From Rhynchopus euleeides (lineage: Eukaryota; Euglenozoa; Diplonemea; Diplonemida; Diplonemidae), in NCBI GenBank assembly GCA_963210315.1, contig OY723275.1, forward strand, positions 1,798,001 through 1,862,000: a DNA stretch of 64,000 nucleotides. The letters run 5' to 3'. Every line of letters begins with the position of its first letter. Position 1 is the stretch's first letter. Positions 1 to 9,861 of this stretch are shown piece after piece. The notes under the pieces are model-generated. The model ran no database searches. It had not been told where the DNA came from and saw only the letters and a program-made list of their open reading frames with translations. The translations under genes were made by a program, and so were the position numbers.

Positions 1-450
1 GGAAGCCGAATTTCAGCCAAATTTTAAATTTTCAGCCTGTTTTTCCAGTCCTAACAGGCACCCCATGGTCAAAATGACCCCACTGCGATCCGCACGGAAT
101 CCAAACATGCAAAGGAACAGGGTTTTGGACACCAGTGTGGGTGTCCTCGCAGGTGGCTGACTCCCGGGAATATCCTCCCATTATCAGGACCCAAACCAGA
201 CCCACATTTCGTGGGTCAAACTTGGCAGCTCCACCCACAAAATGACCCCACCACGATCCGCACGGATTCCGAATAGTGCAATGGAAGGCGAAAATCGCGA
301 TTCCACGAGGTCACCTGGGGCAAAATTCACCAAAATTTGGAAAATTCGGCTTCCGCCGAATACAAGCCCCCCCCCCCCCTTGTATTTGACCCCCCCCTTC
401 TATTTGGCCACCCACTGCAAAAATTGCCTAAAATTTTGGGCCCTCGAAAA
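1..450. repeat. Monomer-like repeats and poly-C, no gene
   Basis: Positions 59-130 and 238-300 each carry a copy of a unit beginning with the phrase aaaatgaccccac followed by gatccgcacgga. The same unit forms a tandem array on the opposite strand at 1999-2662 and opens the retrotransposon at 48075. The rest is low-complexity sequence with a C run near 370-380. I see no coding potential: the short open frames run through the repeat and poly-C. Confidence 0.6.
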
Positions 451-734
451 CAGGGCTGTTCCTAACTGGGGGGCTTGTTCCCCACTTTCAGGATTCTGAA
501 CTTTTTTTCTAAGAATTTTTGTAAGGGGAAAAAAAGTTTTTTTCTAAGAATTTTGTTAGGGGAATTTTTTTCTAAGGTTGTTTCGCAGAGGAAATTTTTT
601 TTTCTAAGTTTTCCCCAGTCGACAGGGCGCGGACAAGGATGGAAGGGAAGTCTGTCCCCCGTACAGTTCGCCTTGCTGGCCAACTGGAGAGCCAGACGTT
701 CACTACCGTGGCCTCCGGCGGCTGGGGGGCTCCG
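451..734 (+). repeat. 284-bp duplicated segment, copy 1
   Basis: This segment reappears at 34103-34386 in the same orientation with no difference that I could find by eye. It contains three successive tttctaag blocks, a gtcgacagggcgcggac stretch and, at its right end, the first part of the GC-rich hairpin module. The two copies diverge right after the shared gctccg: this one continues through the full hairpin, the other jumps to unrelated sequence. Function unknown. Confidence 0.75.
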
Positions 735-751
735 CCCCCCAGACCCCCCTG
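698..751 (-). repeat. GC-hairpin module, copy 1
   Basis: Minus-strand copy of a ~60-bp dispersed module. Its core is the palindrome ggggggcggagcccccc followed by agccgccggaggccacggta. Other copies are at 861-920, 33428-33492, 33684-33744, 34350-34386 (truncated), 44354-44416, 44870-44930 and 45030-45090. Confidence 0.7.
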
Positions 752-860
752 TGGCGTACGTCTCGTACTCAAGTCCTTCGAATCCCACCAGGTCGGGGTC
801 CAACCACTCCAGTCGCCTCTGAGGACGCAGCCAACTCGCACAGAATCTGTACGCCCACAC

Positions 861-920
861 GAACAGATGTTCGCTACCGTGGCCTCCGGCGGCTGGGGGG
901 CTCCGCCCCCCAGACCCCCC
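861..920 (-). repeat. GC-hairpin module, copy 2
   Basis: Second minus-strand copy. The spacer between copies 1 and 2 (752-860) contains the antisense of a cgtcctcctgaggc motif that also sits beside the modules at 33550 and 44965. The module is therefore part of a larger, loosely organised repeat. Confidence 0.7.
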
Positions 921-1680
921 ATGTAGCGTGTGCCCGTCCATCTATCTCACTTCCCCGGGTACAGTGCAGCGTAGGAGGTCAGCGCCGCATCCATGAAGCG
1001 CTTCTTCGAAGCCTGACTGACATCGGACAGGAGGTCGGGCTTCCCCACCTGGGAGGTACACTTGCCGCGTTCGCGCCATGCGTGACACGCGACACGCTAC
1101 CTGAAACGTGTGCCTTGCTAACACGGGCATTTCAACGGTCTGCCGACGACCGTTCCCCAAACCAGTAAACCAGCAGTTTTGGAAAATCGGAGAGATCACC
1201 CTACTGCGCTGAATATGGTGCGCACCACTGCAACAATCCCCGGGAGCTTTTGGGCTTTCAGACCTGAAGGGGCCAGCACGTGGGTGGCGTCGGGGAGTGG
1301 CAGCTTTGTACCTGTCCTCCAGCTGCTGGCATGTCCAGTGCGAGAGTGCCAAGGTGTATTGAGTCCCTGCGGAGCACAACCCCCGATGAGAACGAGTGCC
1401 AGATGATCCTCATTCATTTTCAGCTGTAACGCGCATGAGGGGCACTCTCTGCCGCAAGCATCTCTGGGCATCACTCGAGAGCTGTCAATGATGACGCGGA
1501 GAGGAATCAGAGAAAAAGTCCCGCCTGACGGGCACGCGCCTGGAAACTGTGGGGGGGCGAGCAAAAAATCCCTTGTAAAAATTCTTAGAAAAAACCTGGT
1601 TCCCCGACCCAAAAAACCTGGAAAAAGGGCTCGTTCCCCGCCCAGGCCTGCTCGAAAACCCCCAAAAAAACTCGATCCTA
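921..1680. other. No supported gene
   Basis: Two overlapping minus-strand open frames (about 1379-942 and 1612-1196) cover this stretch, but neither shows a recognisable domain and both run through repeat edges. I treat it as unannotated DNA, possibly an eroded coding relic. Confidence 0.35.
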
Positions 1681-1690
1681 CGCCGAATAC

Positions 1691-1800
1691 AAGGGGGGGG
1701 GGGGGCTTCTATTTAGCCCCCCCCAGTAGGGGGGGGGGGCACAGTGGCTGGGGTAATTTTCTGGGGGTCGCTTACAGCCCCGGGGGGGGGGGGGGGGGGG
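1691..1800. repeat. Poly-G tracts
   Basis: Three G runs in about 100 bp, the last some 18 G long near 1783-1800. They are part of a window-wide excess of long dG/dC homopolymers. Confidence 0.85.
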
Positions 1801-1998
1801 GCTGGCGTGCAGGGTGCAGGCAGCGCGCGCAAATGCGGCCTGTTTCCGGGTGCCCGCGCGCTACCGGCGACCGTGCACCCGAGGTGCACGGTTTGGGCTG
1901 AATCTGGGTGACGTACGAGTAGGGCTCCCACCCTGAAAATGGGCTACCTGCGGTCACTCCAGGTACCTGACATCACCCGAAAGTGACCCAAAATCAGC

Positions 1999-2662
1999 GG
2001 GACCCCCTCCTCGGGTGTTCCGAAACCCCTTTCTTTTGACTATTTGGAATCTGTGCGGATCGTAGTGGGGTCACTTTGTGGGTCTAGGAGCCAAACACCG
2101 TCCATGAAATGTGCCTCTGGTTCAGGGGCTGGTCCTAAGGGAATGTGACTGGGAGGCAGCCACACCCACCCACCCAGCGGGACCCCCTCCACGGGTGTTC
2201 CAAAACCCCTTTCTTTTGAACGTTTGGAATTTGTGCGGATCACAGTGGGGTCACTTTGGTGGTGTGCGAGCCAAGCATCACCCATGAAACACGGGTCTAG
2301 TTCAGGGGCTGGTCACCGTGGCTGGGAGGCAGTCAGCCCACACCCCACCCACCCAGTGGGACCCCCTCCTCGGGCGTTCCAAAACCCCTTTCTTTTGAAC
2401 GTTTGGAATTTTTGCGGATCACAGTGGGGTCACTTTGGTGGTGTACGAGCCAAGTTTCGCCCATGAAACGTGGGTCTGGTTCAGGGACTGGTCATGGGTG
2501 AAGGTGGCTGGGAGGCAGCCACCTTCACCAGCCCACACCCCACCCCACCTACCCACCCAGCGGGACCCCCCCCCTCGGATTTTCCAAAAACCCGTTCTTT
2601 GGGATATTTAGGATCCGTGCGGATTGTGGTGGGGTCATTTTGGCTATGGGGTGCCTATTGAC
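1999..2662 (-). repeat. Tandem array of ~180-bp monomers
   Basis: Units start at gggacccc at 1999, 2179, 2358 and 2562, giving periods of 180, 179 and 204 bp; the fourth is partial and ends at a ggggtgcc. Each unit has a tcttttga, a tttggaat and a gtgcggatc...gtggggtcac block. The reverse complement matches the 5' end of the retrotransposon at 48075-48230 closely, so these may be 5' promoter monomers of that element family. That role is inference. Single diverged copies lie at 59-300 and about 33945-34005. Confidence 0.75.
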
Positions 2663-3221
2663 ACCACTTACTGGGAAATGCCAATTGGGTAAAAGTACCC
2701 CCCCCCCCCCCCTAGGGGGGGTCATACACGGTGGGATCTTGTAAATTTTACATGTATAACTACAAGTATATACATGTATTATACATGTATAATACTTGCA
2801 TGTCAACTATTATACATGTATAATACATGTATATGCCTGAAATATACATGTAAAATACATGTATATCAAGTAAAAATACAAGTATAATACTTGCATGTCA
2901 ACTATTATACTTGTATTTTTACTTGATATACATGTATTTTACATGTATATTTCAGGCATTTACATGTATTTTACATGTATAATACTTGTCATGCAAGTAT
3001 TATACATGTAAAATACTTGCATGCAAGTAAAATACATGTATTTTACTTGCATGCAAGTATTTTACTTGTCATGCAAGTATTATACATGTATTTTACTTGT
3101 CATGCAAGTATTTTACATGTATAATACTTGCATGACAAGTATTATACATGTAAAATACATGTAAATGCCTGAAATATACATGTAAAATACATGTATATCA
3201 AGTAAAAATACAAGTATAATA

Positions 3222-3550
3222 CCGTATACGTAAATATTATGGAACGTAAATATTATGGAACGGGCCCATTTTTGGCCGGTCCGTTCCATAATATTTACGT
3301 TCCATAATATTTACAGGGCCAGTTGGGGACTCGGTGGTGAGGACGGCTTGTGTCAGGAATCGCGCGAAAAGTGCACGAGTAGGTCCCGTCAGGGACTCTG
3401 TATGCCGTCCGATCACCTGGTCCAAGTCCCCGAGTCGCAGAAAGCCCTGTAAATATTATGGAACGAAAAAAATCTGGAACGCCAACCCACCAGCGTTCCA
3501 TAATATTTACGTTCCATAATATTTACGTTCCAAAATATTTACGTATACGG
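3222..3550 (+). mobile_element. TA-target MITE (family 1), copy 1
   Basis: 329 bp starting ccgtatacg and ending cgtatacgg, flanked by TA on both sides, as expected for a Tc1/mariner-type target duplication. Each TIR is built from a tandem 16-bp unit, acgtaaatattatgga. The unique centre runs from cagggcca to agccctg. Near-identical copies are at 40161-40489 (same strand) and 38331-38675 (inverted). Non-coding. Confidence 0.8.
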
Positions 3551-3593
3551 TAGTTGACATGCAAGTATTATACTTGTATTTTTACTTGATATA

Positions 3594-4401
3594 CCGTAAA
3601 CGGAAATATTGTGGACCGTAATAAAGGTGAACCGTACTATAGGTGGACCGTAAAAAAGATGGAACAAATGGGATTTTTCCGGAACTTGGAACATTTTTAC
3701 GGTCCATCTATTTTACGGTTGGGATAGTGGACTTGGCGGTTTTTTTTACGAATTCTTTCGACGAAGTCGCGAAGGAACCAAGGAAATCGCACGACTGAAG
3801 CTGCAGGATTAACACCACAGGGCCTCAACACAGAGTGTGCGCTCACCATCGTCCGGGAACTGTTCTCCCACAGTTACTGCAGGGTGTACTACACTAAAGG
3901 AGTACGATTTCCCTGAATTTTCCGGGCACTGATTCACGAATTTACATCTGGAGGGAGCCCGGTGGTCTCAGCTTCTGTCTGCGCGCCCTGCCGTACTGTG
4001 GCTGCTTTTGTGGGCTCGTGCAGCAGGTTCTACTTTTACTTCTACCGGAACGCTCCTTGCATGGTACTACACTTCTCGAGGTGTGGTGGTGGGTGAGTCT
4101 CGAGGTGAGTGGTGGTGATCGTGCCCTTTCCACACGCAGGGAGGACTTGCTTCTCTTGCTGGTGTTGGTTGCGGTGGTGGAGGGAGGGTCCAAAGCTGGG
4201 AGGTCGGGAGGCCTACGTGCGGGAGTCTGCGGCGTGGAGGCCGCAGTCCGCGCCCCGCAACCCACCAGCCCGCGGGCGAAAATCGCATTGTCTTTTCCAT
4301 ATTCAGTCCCAATAAATGGTGGACCGTAAAAAAGATGGAACGTTTGGCCTTTTTTTGGGAACTTGGAACATTTTTACGGTCCACCCTTTTTCCGTTTACA
4401 G
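3594..4401. mobile_element. TIR element with TA flanks, nested
   Basis: Left end ccgtaaacggaaa and right end tttccgtttacag are inverted and flanked by TA. Inside each end lie ggaccgtaaaaaagatgg and ggaacatttttacggtcc blocks. The tip resembles that of the neighbouring MITE (ccgtatacg), suggesting one superfamily. The core includes a SINE-like unit (3751-3912) and roughly 350 bp with no recognisable gene. Confidence 0.65.
3751..3912 (+). repeat. SINE-like unit, copy C
   Basis: Shares ordered blocks with copies at 6783-7003, 14415-14575 and 20339-20566: cgaagtcgcgaag, gaaatcg.acgactgaagc, a cacaggg block, an acagtt.ct..gcagggtgt block and aaaggagtacgattt. Similarity is well below identity, so the copies are old or under loose constraint. 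Confidence 0.5.
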
Positions 4402-4543
4402 TACATGTATTTTACATGTATATTTCAGGCATATACATGTATTATACATGTATAATAGTTGACATGCAAGTATTATACATGTATAATACATGTATATACT
4501 TGTAGTTATACATGTAAAATTTACAAGATCCCACCGTGTAAGC

Positions 4544-6031
4544 CCGTACAAAACCACATTTTTCAACATACCATCAGAACCGCCCTAATACCTGATCTGA
4601 CCCGAAAATCCGACCCATACCCCCCCGGAAACCGTCTGGAGCCCACTTGTGACACCTGATGCGCACTTTTGTGATGATTTTTTGGGGTCCTAAAAAATGT
4701 ACCTCAGTTTCGTACCTTGCCTTTGTACCTGAACCACTCCCGACCGCAGTATTTCGTTCTTTGCAAGGAAAGGGTATCACTACGCTCACCCAGCACGCCG
4801 AGCAACACATGCCGTGTGCCTAGGGCCTCGCAGAGGTGTCAGATGCTGCTGCAGAGGGGTACCTTGCTCGAAAGACGCTCGCCAAACGGGAGATGTGCGG
4901 GGTCCCGGCAGAGAGCGTTGTGGCAGACCTGCGTCAGAAGAAAACGGCACACGACATCCGTGAGGCGACATTATTTCGGGCGCTCCGTCGGGCTGGGTAC
5001 ATAGGAGAGCGAGTGGGACGTGGTGACGACAGATATATGCAGTGGTGCATCAACTGCACGCACGTGCGAAAAGCGGCGTTCCTTGCTGGCCAAGAAAGAT
5101 GTCACCTGCACTCCTACTCCTCCCACTCCTCCTGCTCCTACCCCTACACCAACTGATGTGGGCAGTGAGTGATGGCAGCTCCAGAGCAGCAGATGATCTA
5201 GGAAGCGATGAGCGGGTCAGCCGGGCAGACTACCCCAGTCCGTACCGGAAGTACGAAGCGTTGCGGGCCCGCCACCACCGCCTCCAGGAGAGGACCCGAG
5301 GATTAAGAGTAGGGTTGTACAACGCCAGGGGAGAGTATTCCCCTGGCGTTGAGACATCCCTGACGATCTTGCGGTCGCACTGTGGGGGTTGAGTCGGCAG
5401 GCAGATGCCTATCCAATGACTTCGTTGAGTCCTCACATGGTACACTCTCATACGTGCTGTTGAGACTGCGTGGTGTGCATATCCTGCGGGGGGCGCAAAT
5501 TACACAGCACAAACATAATCATTTCGACTCTCAGGTCGTCCAATATCCCAATCGTGCCTTCACAGGCTGAGATCGACGAAGCAAAGACACATCTGCAACG
5601 CTGCCTAATGCCGATGCAGCCTCGCAGGCGTACGAAGTACTCACAATGACCCATCTGCGATCGAAGTACTACACCCAGAAGGTGGCTGAACTCATTCAGC
5701 TGGCGCAACAACACAACATTCCCACTAATCAGGTACAAGAAAGACCTTGCCGAGGCACTGGGGAGGCAACATCGTGCCACCTGAGCCGGAACCACCGCAG
5801 AAAAGGCAAAGAACGAAATATTGCGGTCGGGAGTGGTTCAGGTACAAAGGCAAGGTACGAAACTGAGGTACATTTTTTAGGACCCCAAAAAATCATCACA
5901 AAAGTGCGCATCAGGTGTCACAAGTGGGCTCCAGACGGTTTCCGGGGGGGTATGGGTCGGATTTTCGGGTCAGATCAGGTATTAGGGCGGTTCTGATGGT
6001 ATGTTGAAATTTTTGGTATTTGTACGTTTTT
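4544..6031. mobile_element. 1.5-kb TIR element with ~220-bp arms
   Basis: Positions 4544-4765 and 5813-6031 are long inverted repeats, with shared words such as ttcaacataccatcag and the complement ctgatggtatgttgaa. The left end abuts the AT-rich element ending at 4540. The core has coding-like stretches, some resembling a SAP motif, in broken frames. No known transposase domain is visible. Confidence 0.7.
4836..5790 (+). pseudogene. Eroded SAP-like protein inside the TIR element
   Basis: 4836-5156 encodes about 106 residues, including LAKREMCGVPAESVVADLRQ, that look helical and natural. Near 5650-5780 a frame reads VAELIQLAQQHNIPTN and then, after a one-base shift, YKKDLAEALGRQ. Together these resemble a SAP DNA-binding helix-extended-helix motif. 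Stops and frame changes separate the pieces, so the gene is broken, or spliced in a way I cannot resolve. Assignment is inference. Confidence 0.3.
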
Positions 6032-6782
6032 AGGGGGGCTTATGACCCCCCCTACCCCCCCCCCCCCCCCTGTACAGGTACAAGGGGGGGGGTCCTTTCC
6101 TACAGGTGCGGGAGGTAGCCAGTGTACCCCCCCCTGTCCCCCACTTTGTGAGGGACCCCCCCCCCCCCCCCGACCAGGGTGGGGGTCACCCAAAATTTCG
6201 AGGAAATCCTGGTGTCACCCTGAAAACCTGGGTCGCCAGCCTGACCTCAGCCCGCGGGGAGCCCCCCCCCCTGCCTCCGCGTGAGGAGCAGAAAGTATTT
6301 CTCCTGGTGCTATGTGCATCTTCCCCAAACCGACCCAACCTTCTTCTGTTGTCTTCTGTTGCAATCTTCTTTTTTTGCCCTGCGCTGGTCATATATGGTG
6401 GTTTGTTTGCCTCCTGTGTTGCGAGATATGTGAGCACTTCTCTTGTGCGGGCCGTGCTGATTTATTTTGTTTTTTTGTTCTTGCAGAGAGATCTGTCTTA
6501 GAGAGGTGGGGACAGAGAGGTCAGGGTATTCTCTGTAGTGCGTGCTCTTTGGGGCAATCTGGAAGACATCAGTGGGGGGGTGGGTGCGGGTCCCCCCGCT
6601 CCTTCCCCCCCGCTCTTTTGTTACCGGCGATTGCTTTTGTCTTTTCACGCGCGAGAGCTGGTGAGGCTCAGGCACTGTCTCGCGCGTGGGTGTTGGGGGG
6701 GAGAGGGTGTGGGTTCCTTTACAGCCACGCCTCCTTGCGATAAACATGTGCCGTGTCACCCCACTTTTGTTTTCTTTTTTGC
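6032..6782. other. Poly-C and C/T-rich DNA, no gene
   Basis: Long C runs at about 6055-6070 and 6160-6172 are followed by pyrimidine-rich sequence to 6780. Overlapping frames on both strands have no domain or consistent composition. Confidence 0.5.
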
Positions 6783-7003
6783 AAGTTACGAGCGACGAGG
6801 CGGAGCGAGGTTGCGGAGTATCGTAACGAAGGAAAGTGTACGCCGAATCTTTTCTTGAGGATTAGCACCCGATGCCCACTTGACAGGGCCGTCAACACGG
6901 CCTTGAGATGCAAGTGTGCACTTCAATGAAAAAGTAGTTCCGTCTGGTTTCTTACAGTTATTGGACAGGGTGTCTGCCTTAAAACGAAAGGAGTACGATA
7001 CAT
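6783..7003 (+). repeat. SINE-like unit, copy B
   Basis: Begins agttacgagcgacga and ends aaaggagtacgat, the same borders as copy A at 20339-20566. Internal blocks are shared in the same order. Confidence 0.55.
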
Positions 7004-7116
7004 TTCCCCATCAACATGAGAGAGCTCGCCCCACTGTTGCGTGGCCTGGCATACACAACAGACTTCTGACGCCCTGCTGTTCGCATCATTCTGGCGGGCC
7101 GCCTTGCGAAATATGT

Positions 7117-7240
7117 TTTGTTAGTTCGGCGTAGCCAACTGGGGAAACTTTCTGTGCCATGAGCTGGATCGTGCGTCCCCACTCACACCACTTCATCAGA
7201 CCGGGGAGTGGTGTACACAAAGAGTGGGGTCTGCGTTCCA
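7117..7240 (+). repeat. tRNA-like dispersed repeat, copy 1
   Basis: About 125 bp shared with 27271-27393: cggcgtagccaactgggg, aactttctgtgc, ctggatcgtgcg and cactcacaccacttcatc. The tagccaactggg word fits a pol III A box, and ggatcgtgcgaccc (in the other copy) is a weak B-box candidate. A tRNA-derived SINE is possible but unproven. Confidence 0.5.
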
Positions 7241-9861
7241 ACAAAACAACTTTCGGCAGTAATTGGTTTGTTGTCTCGTTTTGCTGCCACTTTACGATCC
7301 AGCGGCACAGATAGTTTTTGCCACGCCATAAAAAGAAACACCTGCTGTCGCAGGTTGTTGCGACTCTGCTGCAGCTTTGTGATGTGTCCCAATCACTCTG
7401 GGCTCCGGTTTGGCCCGACAGTGCGTCGCGCCCCACCACCACCCCGCCCCGTTACACCCACCCCACCCCACTGAACACCGCGGGAGAACGAGATCCTCAC
7501 CCGTGGGAAGCAGAATCCCTGATGCGAGCAGAAGGTCACCTGATTTTGGCCCCCCCCCCCCCTCGAAACAGTCGGGTCGGGCTACGGACTCGCACCGCCA
7601 CCCCGAGGGGGCAGCAGAGGTGGGCCAACAAAATATGGTGTGCATTGCTTGCGAAACCGTATAAAGAACGTCACAAATCAACACCCACATCAGCAGATTG
7701 GTATAACGAACACACCCAACGGGGGAAGGTGCGGCTTCCGTGGCAGCAGCAGCAGCAGCCACATAGCGGCGCCAAGGGCAGTCTGTTCCGTTCCCTACTG
7801 TGCCCCGCCTCTCTGTCACTACGCTAAGTCTGTCCGATCTCTCTGCTCTGGGCCACTGTATCTCACCTGCACCGCCGAATCTCAACAGAAACGGATCCGA
7901 ACTGCCCACTTCCCCACCCACCCCACGAAAGCCCTCCACACCGAGTTCGAGTGAACGGAGGGGCATCTCTCGGGGTTTCCTTTTCTTCGACTTCGCTGCC
8001 CCCCCCCGCCCCACACCCCCACCCCCGGGTTTTTTCTATTTCTTTATTTTCTTTTGGGTGCGTCCACCAAAGAAAACGTGGCCACCCACTCGCAGAGGCT
8101 CCCGAAAGCTCCAGCATCAGCTCGAGGTTCATGGTGTAGATCGGTGTCTCCAGAAGAAGGGGATGTCCGGTCGAAGAAGACAAACGACGAAGACAACCAC
8201 ACAGGCCGCACAAAAAAAACCCCTACGAAAGCCCTGCGAGGCTCTGCTGCCTCACACACAACCAGGAGAGGGTGCCGTGCCCTGCGAGCGACTGGAGCCC
8301 GCTCGGTGCGACCCGCACTGTAGTAAGATCCACAGCAACAAGAGAAGAGCAGAGCAAGTGGAGGGAAGGAGGGAGAGATCGCTCGGTGTTCTGCACTGAA
8401 ATGGTTTTGCGTGTGTGTTGTGGGGGGGAGGGGGGGGGGGGGCGGCGGGAGGCGAGAGGTGTGGGAGAGCGCTGGCGGTACGCAAAATGTCTTCAGCAGT
8501 TGGGAGGTTCATTTTTCAGCCCTTCTTTTTTTTTGCCGCATTTCATCGTTTCGCCGCTTGAGTTTATAATTCCTCCCACATCACCACCACCACCAACGCC
8601 ACCACGCCCCTCACCCGGAAACCGAAGTGGAAACCCCCCCCCACCCCACCCCACCCCACCCTTCCCCAGGAACAGGTAACAGCTGTCAGTGTCGCTGATC
8701 ACGGCATAGGCAGATAACCTCACCTCCTGCTGGGAGAGGGGGGGGGGGGAGAGGGGGAACAGGCATGTGTTTACACCTCTCCGCACGCCCCTCTTTGACA
8801 CGTTCGCTCGTGACTCAGGCATGGCTCTGCCCCTCCACAAGCTTCCAACTTGTAAACAGTCCTTCTGGCAGGCCCTCCCGCCCGCAACCTCTGGTAGGCG
8901 CCCATCCCCCACCCCATCAGCTAGGAGGCAAACCGGTAGCTCGGGTCTCTGGCTCCTGATAGGATGGTCAAACCATTTTATAACGCCCCATATTGGGGTA
9001 ATCATGCGTCGGCGCTTCTACACACAAAACCCTGGACTGATAATCACGCCCTGCCTGACGAAGGGTGGGGTTGGTGTATAGAGGTTTGGATGATTGCTGC
9101 TTGGTAGGTGACTTTCTGCTCACACGAGAGAGTGAAAAAAGCGCCTGAGATTATGTCCTCCTCGAATCTAGCATTTCTCGATTTTTTTCGAGCAAGGGGG
9201 TCAGCTTGCTCCCTGGCCATCCACCGCACTGGCCTCTTTGAGGATTGTTTTTTCACTTTGGGTGTGTGTGGCCTCAGTATGTCCCCCACTCAAGAAACGT
9301 TTCCGGATGAAGTTGATTATGAACTTTGAACGAGGGGCGTGTGTGTGTGCTGGCAGCGGGGGGAATGATTCGCTGTACTCAACCAGCAGCAGCAAACTTG
9401 GAAGAGGTTCGCAGCAAACCCTCTGGGGGCCTTCGCTCAGAGCTGCCGCGGCGAGAAAAGTGAGAAAACAGCGATCCGCCTCACAGCACTGGGCTGCAAA
9501 GTGGCACAGTTTGACACACAGCGACACAGAGCGACACAGAGCGAGGCCCCCCTAAAGAAAGAAGGGCACAAAGCAAAAGGGAAGAGAAGAAGGGGGAAAC
9601 GGCGAGAATATGAGCTGGACGATGGGGCAAGGAGAGAGACGCAACCATACCCCACCCCCGCCCAATCCGGAGTGAATTGCCACCTGGGACCCCACTCATC
9701 TGCCAACTCTTCCCATAACACGCACGCCACCCCTCCCTGCAGGCACTCCCGAACACCCGAGCCAGACGGCCCAACCCAACCGGGGTGGGGGTGTGAAGCG
9801 AAGCCGGGGGGGCGGGGGGGGAGGGAAGGGAACACCACAGAGGGAGGGGGGGGGGGGTCCG
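7241..9861. other. Intergenic, no supported gene
   Basis: About 2.6 kb with homopolymer G and C runs (for example 8408-8442), purine-rich stretches and many overlapping short frames on both strands. The 240-residue minus frame at 8014-7292 has no recognisable domain and reads through low-complexity sequence. Regulatory sequence for the gene at 9862 may lie near the right end. Confidence 0.4.

Larger units (their letters stand above)
2725..4540. mobile_element. AT-rich TIR element, host of two nested insertions
   Basis: The ends match as inverted repeats: tacacggtgggatcttg at 2725 and its complement ending at 4540, continuing inward for about 140 bp of alternating tacatgta/tacttgca words. The internal 2880-3220 and 3551-3593 stretches are further palindromes of the same words. 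Two other elements sit inside: 3222-3550 and 3594-4401. No transposase is visible, so this is probably a non-autonomous, highly self-complementary element. Confidence 0.7.
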
